Positions 33,328-45,500 of a stretch of 64,000 nucleotides of DNA are shown here, in pieces. Source of the stretch: Patiria pectinifera (taxonomy: Eukaryota; Echinodermata; Asteroidea; Valvatida; Asterinidae). How positions within the stretch are numbered: position 1 is the stretch's first letter; every line of letters starts with the position of its first letter. The notes under the pieces were generated by a model. The model was not told the DNA's origin and made no database searches. It was given only the letters and a program-made list of their open reading frames with translations. The DNA is taken from positions 9,176,001-9,240,000 of the forward strand of contig CM057136.1 of the NCBI GenBank assembly GCA_029964075.1. The letters run 5' to 3'. Made by a program: the position numbers and the translations under genes.

Positions 33328-35419
33328 AAATATTGCAAATTATTTAAAGTCTAATAAGTGCCTTTACTTTGATAAGTCCCCACTCGAGAAAGTTTATCAT
33401 TAAGAATATGTTTTTTTTTATTTTGGGAGGTAGGGAGTTGCTCTGGTTTGGAGACGCTCTACTTCCAAGTGGGCCTAGGCTAGTGGCGTATCCAGCTTTT
33501 GATGTCAAGGGGGGGGGGGGTAACTGCACTCGCACATCCGCGCCGAAATGTGGACAAATTCTTTTCTCCGGACATTTGACCTCCATATGGGCTCCGTGCT
33601 GCGACACAAGAGGGCGAGTTTTACCACGTTTGAGAGCCCCATGGACGTACGGGACCATATTGATCCCCGTATGGAGATCAATGGACGGGACACAGCATGT
33701 GCGTACAGTACTGTACTGGTTCGCGCGCAAGGTTCCACACCACTTCCAGAATGTGCCAGAATGTGGCTATTAGCAGCAGCGTCTTTGCATGAGCGTCAGG
33801 CAACGTCGGCGCGCGCATACGTTCAATTTAACTTGAGATGGTCTCCCAGACTATTCCCTCCCCCAATAACTTTGCATCATTCAAAATACGCGCTGTGCAT
33901 GAACCGGGAACACATACAAGTGGCGAGGCATGTGTATAGCAAAACTACCATCTGAAATGATCATGTAACTTGAGCTGTCACAAAAGATACAATGTAACAA
34001 GTTTACCGGATTTAGGCGGCAATCGTCGAAGATAGTCTAGATGCGATCAAGCTTCATGGGTCCCTTGTCGACCCCGTCGATATTTTTCTTACAGAAAGGG
34101 CACAATCACAGCATTACTGCTCATTTAGTGGGGGATGGGGGTGAGGGGAGGGGGATGAGGGGAGGGGTCGATGAGGGGGAGGGGTGCCGTGCCATATTTT
34201 CAACGGGGAACGCTGATAAAATCCTACAATCAGGTACACAATTTTACTGTACCGTACAAAATATTACTGTACCGTACAAAATAATGCCCCCCCGGGGGGG
34301 GGGGGGCACCGTTCGCATGTGACGTCATTTGTTATTTGTCTACCCACTGACTTCAGTTTGTTCAACCCACACAGTTTTGAGTCCAAACGTCACGAGCCTG
34401 CCGCTTCCTTGAGGCCAACACAGGCGCGGATCCGGGGTGGGAGGGTCCCCCAGCTGTGTCCCAAAACAAATTGCATACAAATTCCTAAAAAAATAATGCA
34501 CCCCCCCCCTCTGCTGTGACCCCCCCCCAAAAAAAAAAATACTGGTATAATGTCCGCCTGTTCAAAATACGGACGGAGGCAGCTTAGATAGGGGGTATTT
34601 TTACACCATTCTGTAATCCAGTGTTAATAATTGTCAAATTTGAACAGCGTCCCCTATTGAAAAATGATACCCCTTCCCTAAGTTTTTGATTTTACGGACG
34701 CCAAGTGTCCGAAAAAAAATAAATCCTGTGTACATTTTCAGATTGTTTTGCTGATGAACCCCCCTCCCGCGAAAATTCCTGGATCCGCCCCTGCAACAGT
34801 AGCGTAAATCTGCGCTGGGGACTTGGGGATGGGGGATAGCTAAAAAAAAAAAGTCCTGGCCGTGAAATACAAGCGGGGGGGGGGGGCCTTGCTGGAGACC
34901 ACATGACACTGGGGTTGCTGTTCATGATACAGACGTCCCAGCGCATTTCAAGCTATTTGTATTTTTTCTCCCTTTCTCAATACTATTTAATACATTTCGG
35001 CGGTTGGAAAGTTTGAAAAATACCTCAAAATAAGCCCTTTTTCTCTAAATACAAAATAATGGGGGTGGTGGTGATCAACTAGCCCAGACCCCCCTCCCCG
35101 GTCAAAACGTGGGGCGGGATAATCGGACATAAAACAAACATTTGTGTACACCTTTTCCCAATACTGATACATTATCGGTTGATTTATGATACATTATCGG
35201 TTGATACAGTATCCGTTCCGTGGTGATACATTATCGGATACAGTTATTTTGTAGTTACATTATCCGTCGACACGTGATACATTATCGGATACAAATTTTA
35301 CTACACTATCAGTCAATTTTTGGGACATTATCGGTTAGTGATACAATATCGGTCAATTTGTGATACATTATCGGTTGGTGATACGTTATCGGTTGGTTAC
35401 TACATTATCAGTTGTAACA
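33056..35419. mobile_element. Repeat-array TIR element, copy 1
   Basis: 2364 bp. TIRs of ~272 bp begin TGTTACAACTGATAATGTAG and consist of about a dozen copies of a 14-bp motif (CCGATAATGTATCA and variants) with short spacers. Flanked by 5-bp GGCTT duplications (33051-33055, 35420-35424). The interior has homopolymer G/C runs, paired TACTGTACCGTACAAAATA units and no credible transposase frame, so it is non-autonomous. Nearly identical to 39371-41742. Known sea urchin TU foldback elements also have tandem-repeat TIRs; relation untested. Confidence 0.9.
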
Positions 35420-35424
35420 GGCTT

Positions 35425-36520
35425 CACAATGTGCCGCAGCGGCTCGCCGCATGCAGTAGTTGCTCGGGAAACAAATCAGAGCCGTCCGGCGCGGACGGCC
35501 GGTAACGCCGGGCGGCCTACTAAAAAAGTCAGTATTATACCTACACTAAAAATGTTAGTATCAAAGTATACAGAACAAAAAAAAAGAGGATGTTATGTTC
35601 AACAACAAAATACAAACAGCTAGTAGCAATCCAGCATGGAAATGTATATACCAAACAAATTTACCTGCAAACATTTGGGGTGTTTTACAAAACATCAAGT
35701 GAACTTGCTGAACAAAATCGGGTTTTTTTGACCGAACATTTTAGATTTTTTTGAGCGAAAAGGTATTTATGAATGGAAATAAATATGTGCTTGGTCGGTA
35801 TTAATCACTCTGTTTAAGAGCGCTTGGAGTCTGAGTGCTGATAATTACCATCGCCTTTAATTAACAGCACCCAGACTCCAAGCGGTCTTAAATAGAGCAC
35901 CCAAAACCTGCTTACCAGTGCCTTCCACCGAGAATCCAGTCTTCAACACCAGAAACTTCCACGTCTCGCAAACCAAGCACACCGCGATGTCTTGGTCTAA
36001 GGGAAAATGGAAACAATAAAAGAGATTATGCTAGTCCAGTTTCCAAAAGAGATATCAAACACACCCAATCCCTAATGACCAAACCGCACCTCCGCAACAA
36101 CGCTTCCTTCATCCAGCACACCGTCGTCACCCTCAGCCAGCGCCTCCTCATCGAACAACGTCACAGTTAAATGGGAACTAGCTACAGGTCGCCATATTAT
36201 GCAAGCGGGAACCAGCCTAGTCCTCCCAAAGGTCTCCCTCATCGCAAGGCTCCTGTGCCATGAATATGCATTAGCGTTAATATTAATCTTAGTAGCCAAT
36301 GACCGTGCATCAATGAGCCTGCCTGAGCTCCAGCCCGGGCGTAATGCTGAATCGCACTCGTTAGTCCTATGATTAGTGCGTTGAATGTACCCGGCAAAAC
36401 GTGTTGTCTGGTGGTGAAATATCTACATTTTGAAACATTTTATACGTTGGATTTCGAAGCCAGTAGGAAACCAAACCGGTTTAATTTTATCGGAAGGTAG
36501 TAACCGAGCCTGTCATCAGG
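35425..36520. other. Presumed upstream region of gene B
   Basis: Contains a diverged copy (35690-35900) of the hairpin repeat at 46430-46670. A TTTTATACG stretch at 36438-36446 could act as a weak TATA element about 75 bp before the candidate start codon. No exon recognised. Confidence 0.35.
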
Positions 36521-36563
36521 ATGCGGCGTCTTGCCCTGGCGTCACTTGTTGCTTGCGTCTTTG
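36521..36563 (+). CDS. Gene B candidate exon 1 (signal peptide start)
   Basis: ATG in CATCAGGATGC, encoding MRRLALASLVACVF, then GTAAGT. Ends in phase 1, which fits the acceptor at 49428. Joined, the hydrophobic run continues to VVSA before ERVCYF, a plausible cleavage site. No protein similarity supports it. Confidence 0.5.
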
Positions 36564-39500
36564 GTAAGTCACCATTATTTTACTTCAATTTTTTCTCCAA
36601 ATATTTGATTAGTTTATTATCCCGTTATTCCAGATGATGACGTTCACCCTAACCTCAGCTAAATCGCTTGGCGTGTTGTGTTTCCTGAAGTCACTTCACT
36701 TCGGAACCAAACGAATAATTTGTATAGGAAAGATAGTCAAGAAGTTATTAGGGTCTGGAAACGAAGCTAGCATTATTTGAATACATCAAAAATCACAAAT
36801 AACTTTATCTGGGCAATTCCATGGGAAGCGACACGACCCCCTCAATTAATTTTTATTTAGTAAGCCTTGAATTCAATTCGTTGATTACGGGCCGTAAAAT
36901 TGCAATTAGATCAACCATAATGCCAGTAATAATCACTCTCCTGACCGGAACGTCGAGTTTATATCTCTGGTTCTTGTCAGAATCATGCTCTTAATTTGAG
37001 AAATGATTCCCACATGGTGTTTTCGCACACCTTTCAATCAGTAGTGTCTCCACCATGCAAAGCCTCAAATTGTACTCATTATGCCAGTAAAAAAAACTGT
37101 AACTTCGCTGAAGCTGCTTTTGAGAAAGTGCAGCACCACTATTTCTCGATGACCCATTTAACCTTAATGGTGTTCATTCATTGAACATAAGTTAAAATGA
37201 TGGGGAATAAATGTGATTTGTCTGACGACACCTATAGGCGTCATGATACTACATTCTTTCCATACTTCTTTTATTCCGTTACTTTCCTTTTTAAACTTTA
37301 CTTATACTTCAGTATTTTAAATATTTAAAACATTAACTCCACAGACTGGTTATGATTTTTGTTGTTTAAAAAAGTGTTTTAGATTGAAACTGTGCCGATC
37401 GTTGTGTGGCATGCCAAATTATGGAATGCCAAGGGCGGATCCAGAACATAATTTTTTGGGGGGGGGCCAAAAAAAATGTGGTCCCCCCAAAAAGTGGGTC
37501 AAAAAAATTTACGGCGTGGGGTTCGGGGCCCGCTTAAGGGCCCCGAAATTTGTTTGGATTCTACATGCTCTGTTGTGCGATCTGAGGCAATCTCTGACCA
37601 CTTTAACCAATGTTTTTTTTTTGAGGAAAAGATGGTGGTGTACTCATTGCCTGCCTTTATTGCGATATCACATAAAAAAACATTGGTTTCGTTTTTTGTT
37701 TTTGTTTTTTGTGGGGGGGGGGCATGGCCCCCTTTGCCCCCCCCCCCCGGATCCGCCCTTGTGTAATGCTAATAATGACTGATTTTGAACAGTGTAATGT
37801 TTAATTAGATAATGTTCAACTGTTAATAAATTATGTTAATAAAGGCTTTTAACTTACCTTTTTCCCACGAACTAAATGAAACGGCGAGCTTGATTGATTT
37901 AACTGAAAACAAAAAGGCAGACAAAATTGAACCAAATCAAGTATAAAACAAGTGGGATAGACAAACGTCATGAACTTGTTTAAAGAAGCCTAAATACTTG
38001 TAAGGGGGATACAGTGTCTCTGAAACGACACTTCAATGTTACCCTTATCAATATTAACGTTGAAACGTCGCAATAATTCGCAATATGCACGTTGTACGTT
38101 GCTTAATTTCGCAATGTGGAAGCTGCTTCTTGTCATTGTGAACGATCTATCTTGTTAATGTTAACATTCGATCTTGTCAATGTGGACCATGAATCATGCT
38201 TGATATCAATGTTGCACCTTGAATCCTTGCAATATGAACCATGTACATTCGCATTGTTAACATTTGACCTTGCATCTTCTTAATATTATATTGTTGAACC
38301 GTGCTCCTTCGCGATGTGAAAGATGTTTACCAACAATATACGATGTCCTCGCCAAGCCATATTAACTGACCACTCAATATGATAATTGTCAATATGACGG
38401 CTGTTCAATGTCACTTAATCCTCATACTCGGGGTCTCGCTTATCCGGTATTTGGTCGCTCACTAATTATATCATTTATTTTGAGGCCGATGAGCTGTTTG
38501 GCTGAAAAAGAAATGTTCATTAGACTAATTATTTTCTTGAAGATAGACTCGTCGTCAATTGGAATAAAACAAAGAAATACTTCATGAAATATTCTGTGAT
38601 CACGTACGTTAGAAGTCTCTTCTTGCGACATTTACTTTCGGAACAAAATGACATCTAATAATAACAGGTTCTTATATAGCGCTTTTAACTAAGATCAAAG
38701 CGCTTTACATTATTATTACCCCTAATCATTGGGCCAATCAAACATTCCATATACCATCTCAGCTCCCTGGGGAGTATACAGCTCGATACTGCCTGTTAGG
38801 CGCAAGGAAGCTACTTCAATCACAATAACCATCACTGCCCTCATAGGTACCCATTTACTCCTGGGTGGACAGAAGCATGAGTGACAAAGTGCCTTGCTGA
38901 AGGGCACCCGCACCATGACCTCGCCATGTCAAGCCCTTTACATATTTGTTTTATTTTTTTGTTAAAATCATATAGTCAGAATATGTCTTAAGAAACATAT
39001 TTGGCTATAGAGCCATCGCAGATTTGTCTTTGAAAATTAGGTAAATTGAGATTAAACTTCGCAAACTGACTTGATATATCCGTCTGAATTATTGAAAAGC
39101 ATTGCTAAACACTAATACCCGACACCGAGACTCAAAATGACGATTTATCACAATGCCGCGGGCAGAGGCAATTATTGGTTGTGTCTCTTGTGCAGCGGGC
39201 AGCGGTACAAAGAAGGACGAATAATGATATCATTAGAGTTGTTTTCAATGAAAAAGGGTATTGTTGGTGTGATCATGCGTATTATACGGCAATAATTATA
39301 ATCAATGGAGAAGCCGCTAGAAAGTCTTGGGAATCGGTATCGGCTGAACAGCGTAGGGTTGTAAACAGGGTGTTACAACTGATAATGTAGTAACCAACCG
39401 ATAACGTATCACCAACCGATAATGTATCACAAATTGACCGATATTGTATCACTAACCGATAATGTACCAAAAATTGACTGATAGTGTAGTAAAATTTGTA

Positions 39501-42500
39501 TCCGATAATGTATCACGTGTCGACGGATAATGTAACTACAAAATAACTGTATCCGATAATGTATCACCACGGAACGGATACTGTATCAACCGATAATGTA
39601 TCAAAAATCAACCGATAATGTATCAGTATTGGAAAAAGGTGGAAATATTGCAAATTATTTAAAGTCTAATAAGTGCCTTTACTATGATAAGTCCCCACTC
39701 GAGAAAGTTTATCATTAAGAATATGTTTTTTATTTTATTGTGGGAGGTAGGGAGTTGCTCTGGTTTGGAGACGCTCTATTTCCAAGTGGGCCTAGGCTAG
39801 TGGCGTATCCAGCTTTTGATGTCAAGGGGGGGGGGGGGTAACCGCACTCGCACATCCGCGCCGAAATGTGGACAAATTCTTTTCTCCGGACATTTGACCT
39901 CCATATGGGCTCCGTGCTACGACACAAGAGGGCGAGTTTTACCTTTTTTGAGAGCCCCATGGACGTACGGGACCATTGATCCCCGTATGGAAATCAATGG
40001 ACGGGACACAGCATGTCCGTACTGTACTGTACTGGTTCGCGCGCAAGGTTCCACACCACTTCCAGAATGTGCCAGAATGTGGCTATTAGCAGCAGCGTCT
40101 TTGCATGAGCGTCAGGCAACGTCGGCGCGCGCATACGTTCAATTTAACTTGAGATGGTCTCCCAGACTATTCCCTCCCCCAATAACTTTGCATCATTCAA
40201 AATACGCGCTGTGCATGAACCGGAAACACATACAAGTGGCGAGGCATGTGTAGAGCAAAACTACCATCTGAAATGATCATGTAACTTGAGCTGTCACAAA
40301 AGATACAATGTAACAAGTTTACCGGATTTAGGCGGCAATCGTCGAAGATAGTCTAGATGCGATCAAGCTTCATGGGTCCCTTGTCGAAACACGTCGATAT
40401 TTTTTGCTTACAGAAAGGGCACAATCACAGCATTACTGCTCATTTAGTGGGGAGGGGATGAGGGGGTGAGTTGGGGATGAGGGGGAGGGGATCGATGAGG
40501 GGGGGGGTCGTGCCATATTTTCAACGGGGAGCGCTAATAAAATCCTACAATCAGATACACAATATTACTGTACCGTACAAAATATTACTGTACCGTACAA
40601 AATAATGCCCGGGGGGGGGGGCACCGTTCGCATGTGACGTCATTTGTTATTTGTCTACCCACTGACTTCAGTTTGTTCAACCCACACAGTTTTGAGTCCA
40701 AATGTCACGAGCCTGCCGCTTCCTTGAGGCCAACACAGGCGCGAATCCGGGGTGGGAGGGTCCCCCAGCTGTGTCCCAAAACAAATTGCATACAAATTCC
40801 TAAAAACAATAATGCACCCCCCCCCCTCTGCTGTGACACCCCCCCCCCAAAAAAAAAAATACTGGTATAATGTCCACCTGATCAAAATACGGACGGAGGC
40901 AGCTTAGATAGGGGGTATTTTTACACCATTCTGTAATCCAGTGTTAATAATTGTCAAATTTGAACAGCGTCCCCTATTGAAATATGATACCCCCTTCCCC
41001 AAGTTTTTGATTTTACGGAGGCCAAGTGTCCGAAAAAAACCACCTGTGTACATTTTCAGATTGTTTTGCTGATGAACCCCCCCTCCCGCGAAAATTCCTG
41101 GATCCGCCCCTGCAACAGTAGCGTAAATCTGCGCTGGGGACTTGGGGATGGGGGATAGCAAAAAAAAAAGTCCTGGCCGTGAAATACAAGCGGGGGGGGG
41201 GGGCCTTGCTGGAGACCACATGACACTGGGGTTGCTGTTCATGATACAGACGTCCCAGCGCATTTCAAGCTATTTGTATTTTTTCTCCCTTTCTCAATAC
41301 TATTTAATACATTTCGGCGGTTGGAAAGTTTGAAAAATACCTCAAAATAAGCCCTTTTTCTCTAAATACAAAATAATGGGGGTGGTGGTGATCAACTAGC
41401 CCAGACCCCCCCCCCCCTCCCTTGTCAAAACGTGCGGCGGGATAATCGGACATAAAACAAACATTTGTGTACACCTTTTCCCAATACTGATACATTATCG
41501 GTTGATTTATGATACATTATCGGTTGATACAGTATCCGTTCCGTGGTGATACATTATCGGATACAGTTATTTTGTAGTTACATTATCCGTCGACACGTGA
41601 TACATTATCGGATACAAATTTTACTACACTATCAGTCAATTTTTGGTACATTATCGGTTAGTGATACAATATCGGTCAATTTGTGATACATCATCGGTTG
41701 GTGATACGTTATCGGTTGGTTACTACATTATCAGTTGTAACACAGGGTAGCTTCGTCAGTAACCTCTATTCCGAACCGATCACTCGCATGGCGGTTTACA
41801 TCATGTCCCTTCGGCCATATGTTCGTCTTTTGAAAAAGAAAGACTGACAAACAAAATTCCAAAGGGAAAACGTTCGTTTCGCGTAACTGTTAGGCAAACG
41901 TGACACAAACAATCTTGTATAGTTTGCCGTGCAGTGCTGTGATAGACGGCCCCCGTTTGCACATGCATGGTGCGAAAATGAAGGATAGTTTAAAAATAAT
42001 AATTACTAAATAAATTTGTAGAAATAAAAATCGCTGACATTATATTGAAATGTTGTTTTTGAAGCTTTCTACACTTCTGGTCTTAATTTCTTGAAAAAGG
42101 AAGGTTTCACACTTTGTTAATACCAAGTAAACAAATTACTGTCTTTTAACGTGTTATTTTTTCCGGTTTCTATCGTCGAGAAGGAAAGTATATTTAACTT
42201 AATAATGAATAAATTGAATATAGAGAAGACACCTTTTTGGGACTTGAGATACTGAGCTCGTATCAGGAGCTTGCGACACCATCACGGTGTCTTTATCAAA
42301 AGGCGTTGTTGATGCCCTGGGTAAATTGTTTAGGTACTTCGGAATTCGCAATAAATGTTTGCACTGCCTGCCTGACTCGATCACCATGCAGTGACGGTCA
42401 GAGGTATAGACTGGCCCTCTCCTGGACAGAAACAATATGTTTTGGTTTTTGAGTTTATTTTTGTGCAAATTGTGCATAATCAGCTCCGACCATGCCACCA

Positions 42501-45500
42501 TCTGTTTAGCAGAGTAAACAAAAACAAAGAAATATGGATCCTAATGAAACTGTCTTGCCTCTTAAAAAAGTAGGCCTACATGTTAACGTGTACATTGAAT
42601 ATTAATATGCTTGCGGTACATTCAGAAAGGTGTAAATTAATATTAAACGGAGACTGAAAATGACATTTTATCAAAATGCGGCAGGTGGAGGCAATTAATG
42701 GTTGTGTCTCTTTTGTTGATGTTCATAAAATATTCAAAACGTTAGCTCATTTATTTCAATTTCTACATTCATCAGCGGTACAAAGAAGGATGAATAATGA
42801 TTCCATTAGAGTTATTTTCAATGAAAAGGTATTGTTGCTGTGACGCAAAGCGTGCGGCAATGATCATCTATGGAGAAGCTAGTAGAAAGCTTGACGAATC
42901 GGTATCGGCTGAACATCCAACGCGTGATTCATTACAAGTAAATGGCCATCCTCCATAGAACCAACAGCGCGTTAAATACGTGCAACACTACAAACACGGA
43001 CAGGTATAGGCTAAATGCATACCCTTTACCTAATGACAACACAAACTTGGCAGATAGATTCTTATAGCCCAAAGAAGATTTTTAGAAGGGGTGACACCTG
43101 AAATTCTTTTGGGAAGGGTGCCTCATTTGCATAAAGCGTTAATCCCTACCGTGTAATATATTCATTCCCATATTTGGGAAGATGTTTATTTTGTAGTTTT
43201 TGTTAAAAGTATATTTTGGGGATTTTACTTACGTCCTTTCTTAAATAACCTTTCTAAAGCACGTCGGAGACTTGAAGATTATGAGGATATAAGACAGTTT
43301 CAAATGGCTTCCATTATACCCTAAAGTTGCGCGCATTTCCTTTTTTCCTCAGATAACATCAAGTAGTTTTTCCAAGCCGCAGTATTGATGAGATTCAAAT
43401 TCACAAGTTACTTATGCCACAGTTACCCTAACAAAAGAAAATGGGAAATCATGTAAATAATTATATCGTTTTTCCCCGTTTTTGTTTTCTGGGCTAAATA
43501 TCACCATGTTATCATTGTTCACATGATTTTCCATGAAGTTTTAATGGAGTAACTGTGCCACTAAGCAACTTGGTGAATTTGAAGCTCATCAATTGGCAGG
43601 ACCACTTGATGATTATCTGGAGACAAGGTTAATGCGCGCAACTTTAGGGTATAATAGTAGCCATTTTTGATCGTTACTATGTCCCTTATAATTATCCAGT
43701 CAGTCTTATATGCTAGAAAATTGTATTGAAGTAAGGATGTAGTACTAGGCTTCAACTCTCAATTGGGGATGTTGAGAAATCTCTCAAAGCCACCAAACCA
43801 AGCAAATCTGCTGGTCCTGACGAGATCTCGGGGAGGCTCCTGAAATCCTGTTATAACGAACTCGCAGGATGTTCCGACACCTGTTCCAGTGGTCCAGACA
43901 GCCACACTGTACCAAGCTTATGGAAATCTTCTATCATCGTTCCTGTTCCCAAGAAAACCAACCCGACAGTACTTAACGGCTTTAGTCCAGTAGCATTTAT
44001 AACAGCCATAGTGATGAAGTGTTTTGAAAAAAATCGTTAAGAGACATTCTGACTGTAGAAACACTAAGTTTTGCAGATCCCTTTTAGTTTGCTTACAAAG
44101 CAAAACGTGGGGTTGAAGATGCCATGATCACCTTTTTACACAATATTTATAATCGTCTTGACAAACCAGGAAATTATGTCCGTACCTTTTTTTTAATTTC
44201 TCATCTGCTTTTAACACTATCAAACCATATGCTCTCATCAGCAAAGTGCGAAATGTTAACCCTTATCTTGCACTCTGGATTAACGATTTTTTTTATTGCA
44301 GAGATCACAAAGGGTCAGGTTTGAGAATGTAGTATCAGATGTTGCCCACATCAGCACTGGGGTGCCTCAAGGCTGTGTCTTGTCACCTTTATTGTTTTCT
44401 TTATACACTAGTGATTTTTGTCCTGAAAGTAGATCATGTGTCATGACAAAATTTGCTGATGACACCGCCTTATCTGGGCTGATCACCAATAACTCTGAGG
44501 TGGAGTATAGGTATGAATTAATATATTTGCGGAGTGGTGCAACAGAAACCACCTGATTTTAAATGTACAGAAAACCAAAGAGATGATACTTGATTTCCGC
44601 AAAATGAAAAACATGAAGGAACCGGTTGAAATTGACAACACAGATGTTGAAATTGTTCATGAGTTTAAATACTTGGTAACTGTTGTGGATGACAAGTTAA
44701 GTTGGAATGCAAACACAATTAGGATTCAGAAGAAATAAAAGCAAATCAACGGCTTAATTTTTTAAGGAAACTTAAATCTTTTAATGTAAATTGTCACATT
44801 TTAAAACTGTTTTATCAGAGCACCATCCAGTTGACTGTTATCTTTTGTTGTATATCTTGGTTCAACTCACTTACTTTGTGCAATCGGAAAAAATACTTGA
44901 ACGCATCGAAAAGCAAGCTATGTAGATAATTGGCGTTAACGTTGAAGATATCCAACATTTAGCAAAGAATCATCTTATCACCAAATTTAACAACATCCTC
45001 TCGGATACAGGTCACCCCCTGAACCCTTTTATTACTTGCAATCGATCTGGCAGAGTACGTCAACTTAGTCTCAAAACAAACAGGTTCAAATCTTCATTTT
45101 CACCATGGGCTATTCAGATTTTTAACTCAACATTCACCAGATAGTTTTATCCCTACGCTTGTGGTTTTTATTTCATTCAAATGCCCTAGATAAGTGGCTT
45201 TTAGCTGTTTGTTTTAATAACTCAGTTATTCCATACCCAACTCTACTCAGCCCTGCCCCTCCCTACACTACCCTACCCTGTTCCCATGCCTCCCTTATCC
45301 TACCCTCTCTTTCCATGCTCTCCTCCCCTTTTCCCTTCTCACCCCCTCTACCCCTCAATCATACCCTACCCTATACATTTTGCACATTGCCAGACCAAGC
45401 TGTTTCCATCCTGTCCCGTCCTATTTCCTCATTTCCTTCCCTAATCACCCCACAGCCCGAAATCTTACTTTACTGCTCCTTGAGTTTTTATGATTGTATA

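Noticed and set aside
33548..33955. 135-codon frame inside the repeat-array element (and its counterpart in copy 2)
   Set aside because: Frame and length differ between the two copies through indels; no transposase motif. Non-coding.
36072..36299. 75-codon minus-strand frame near gene B exon 1
   Set aside because: No acceptor or donor context, homology or start-site evidence.
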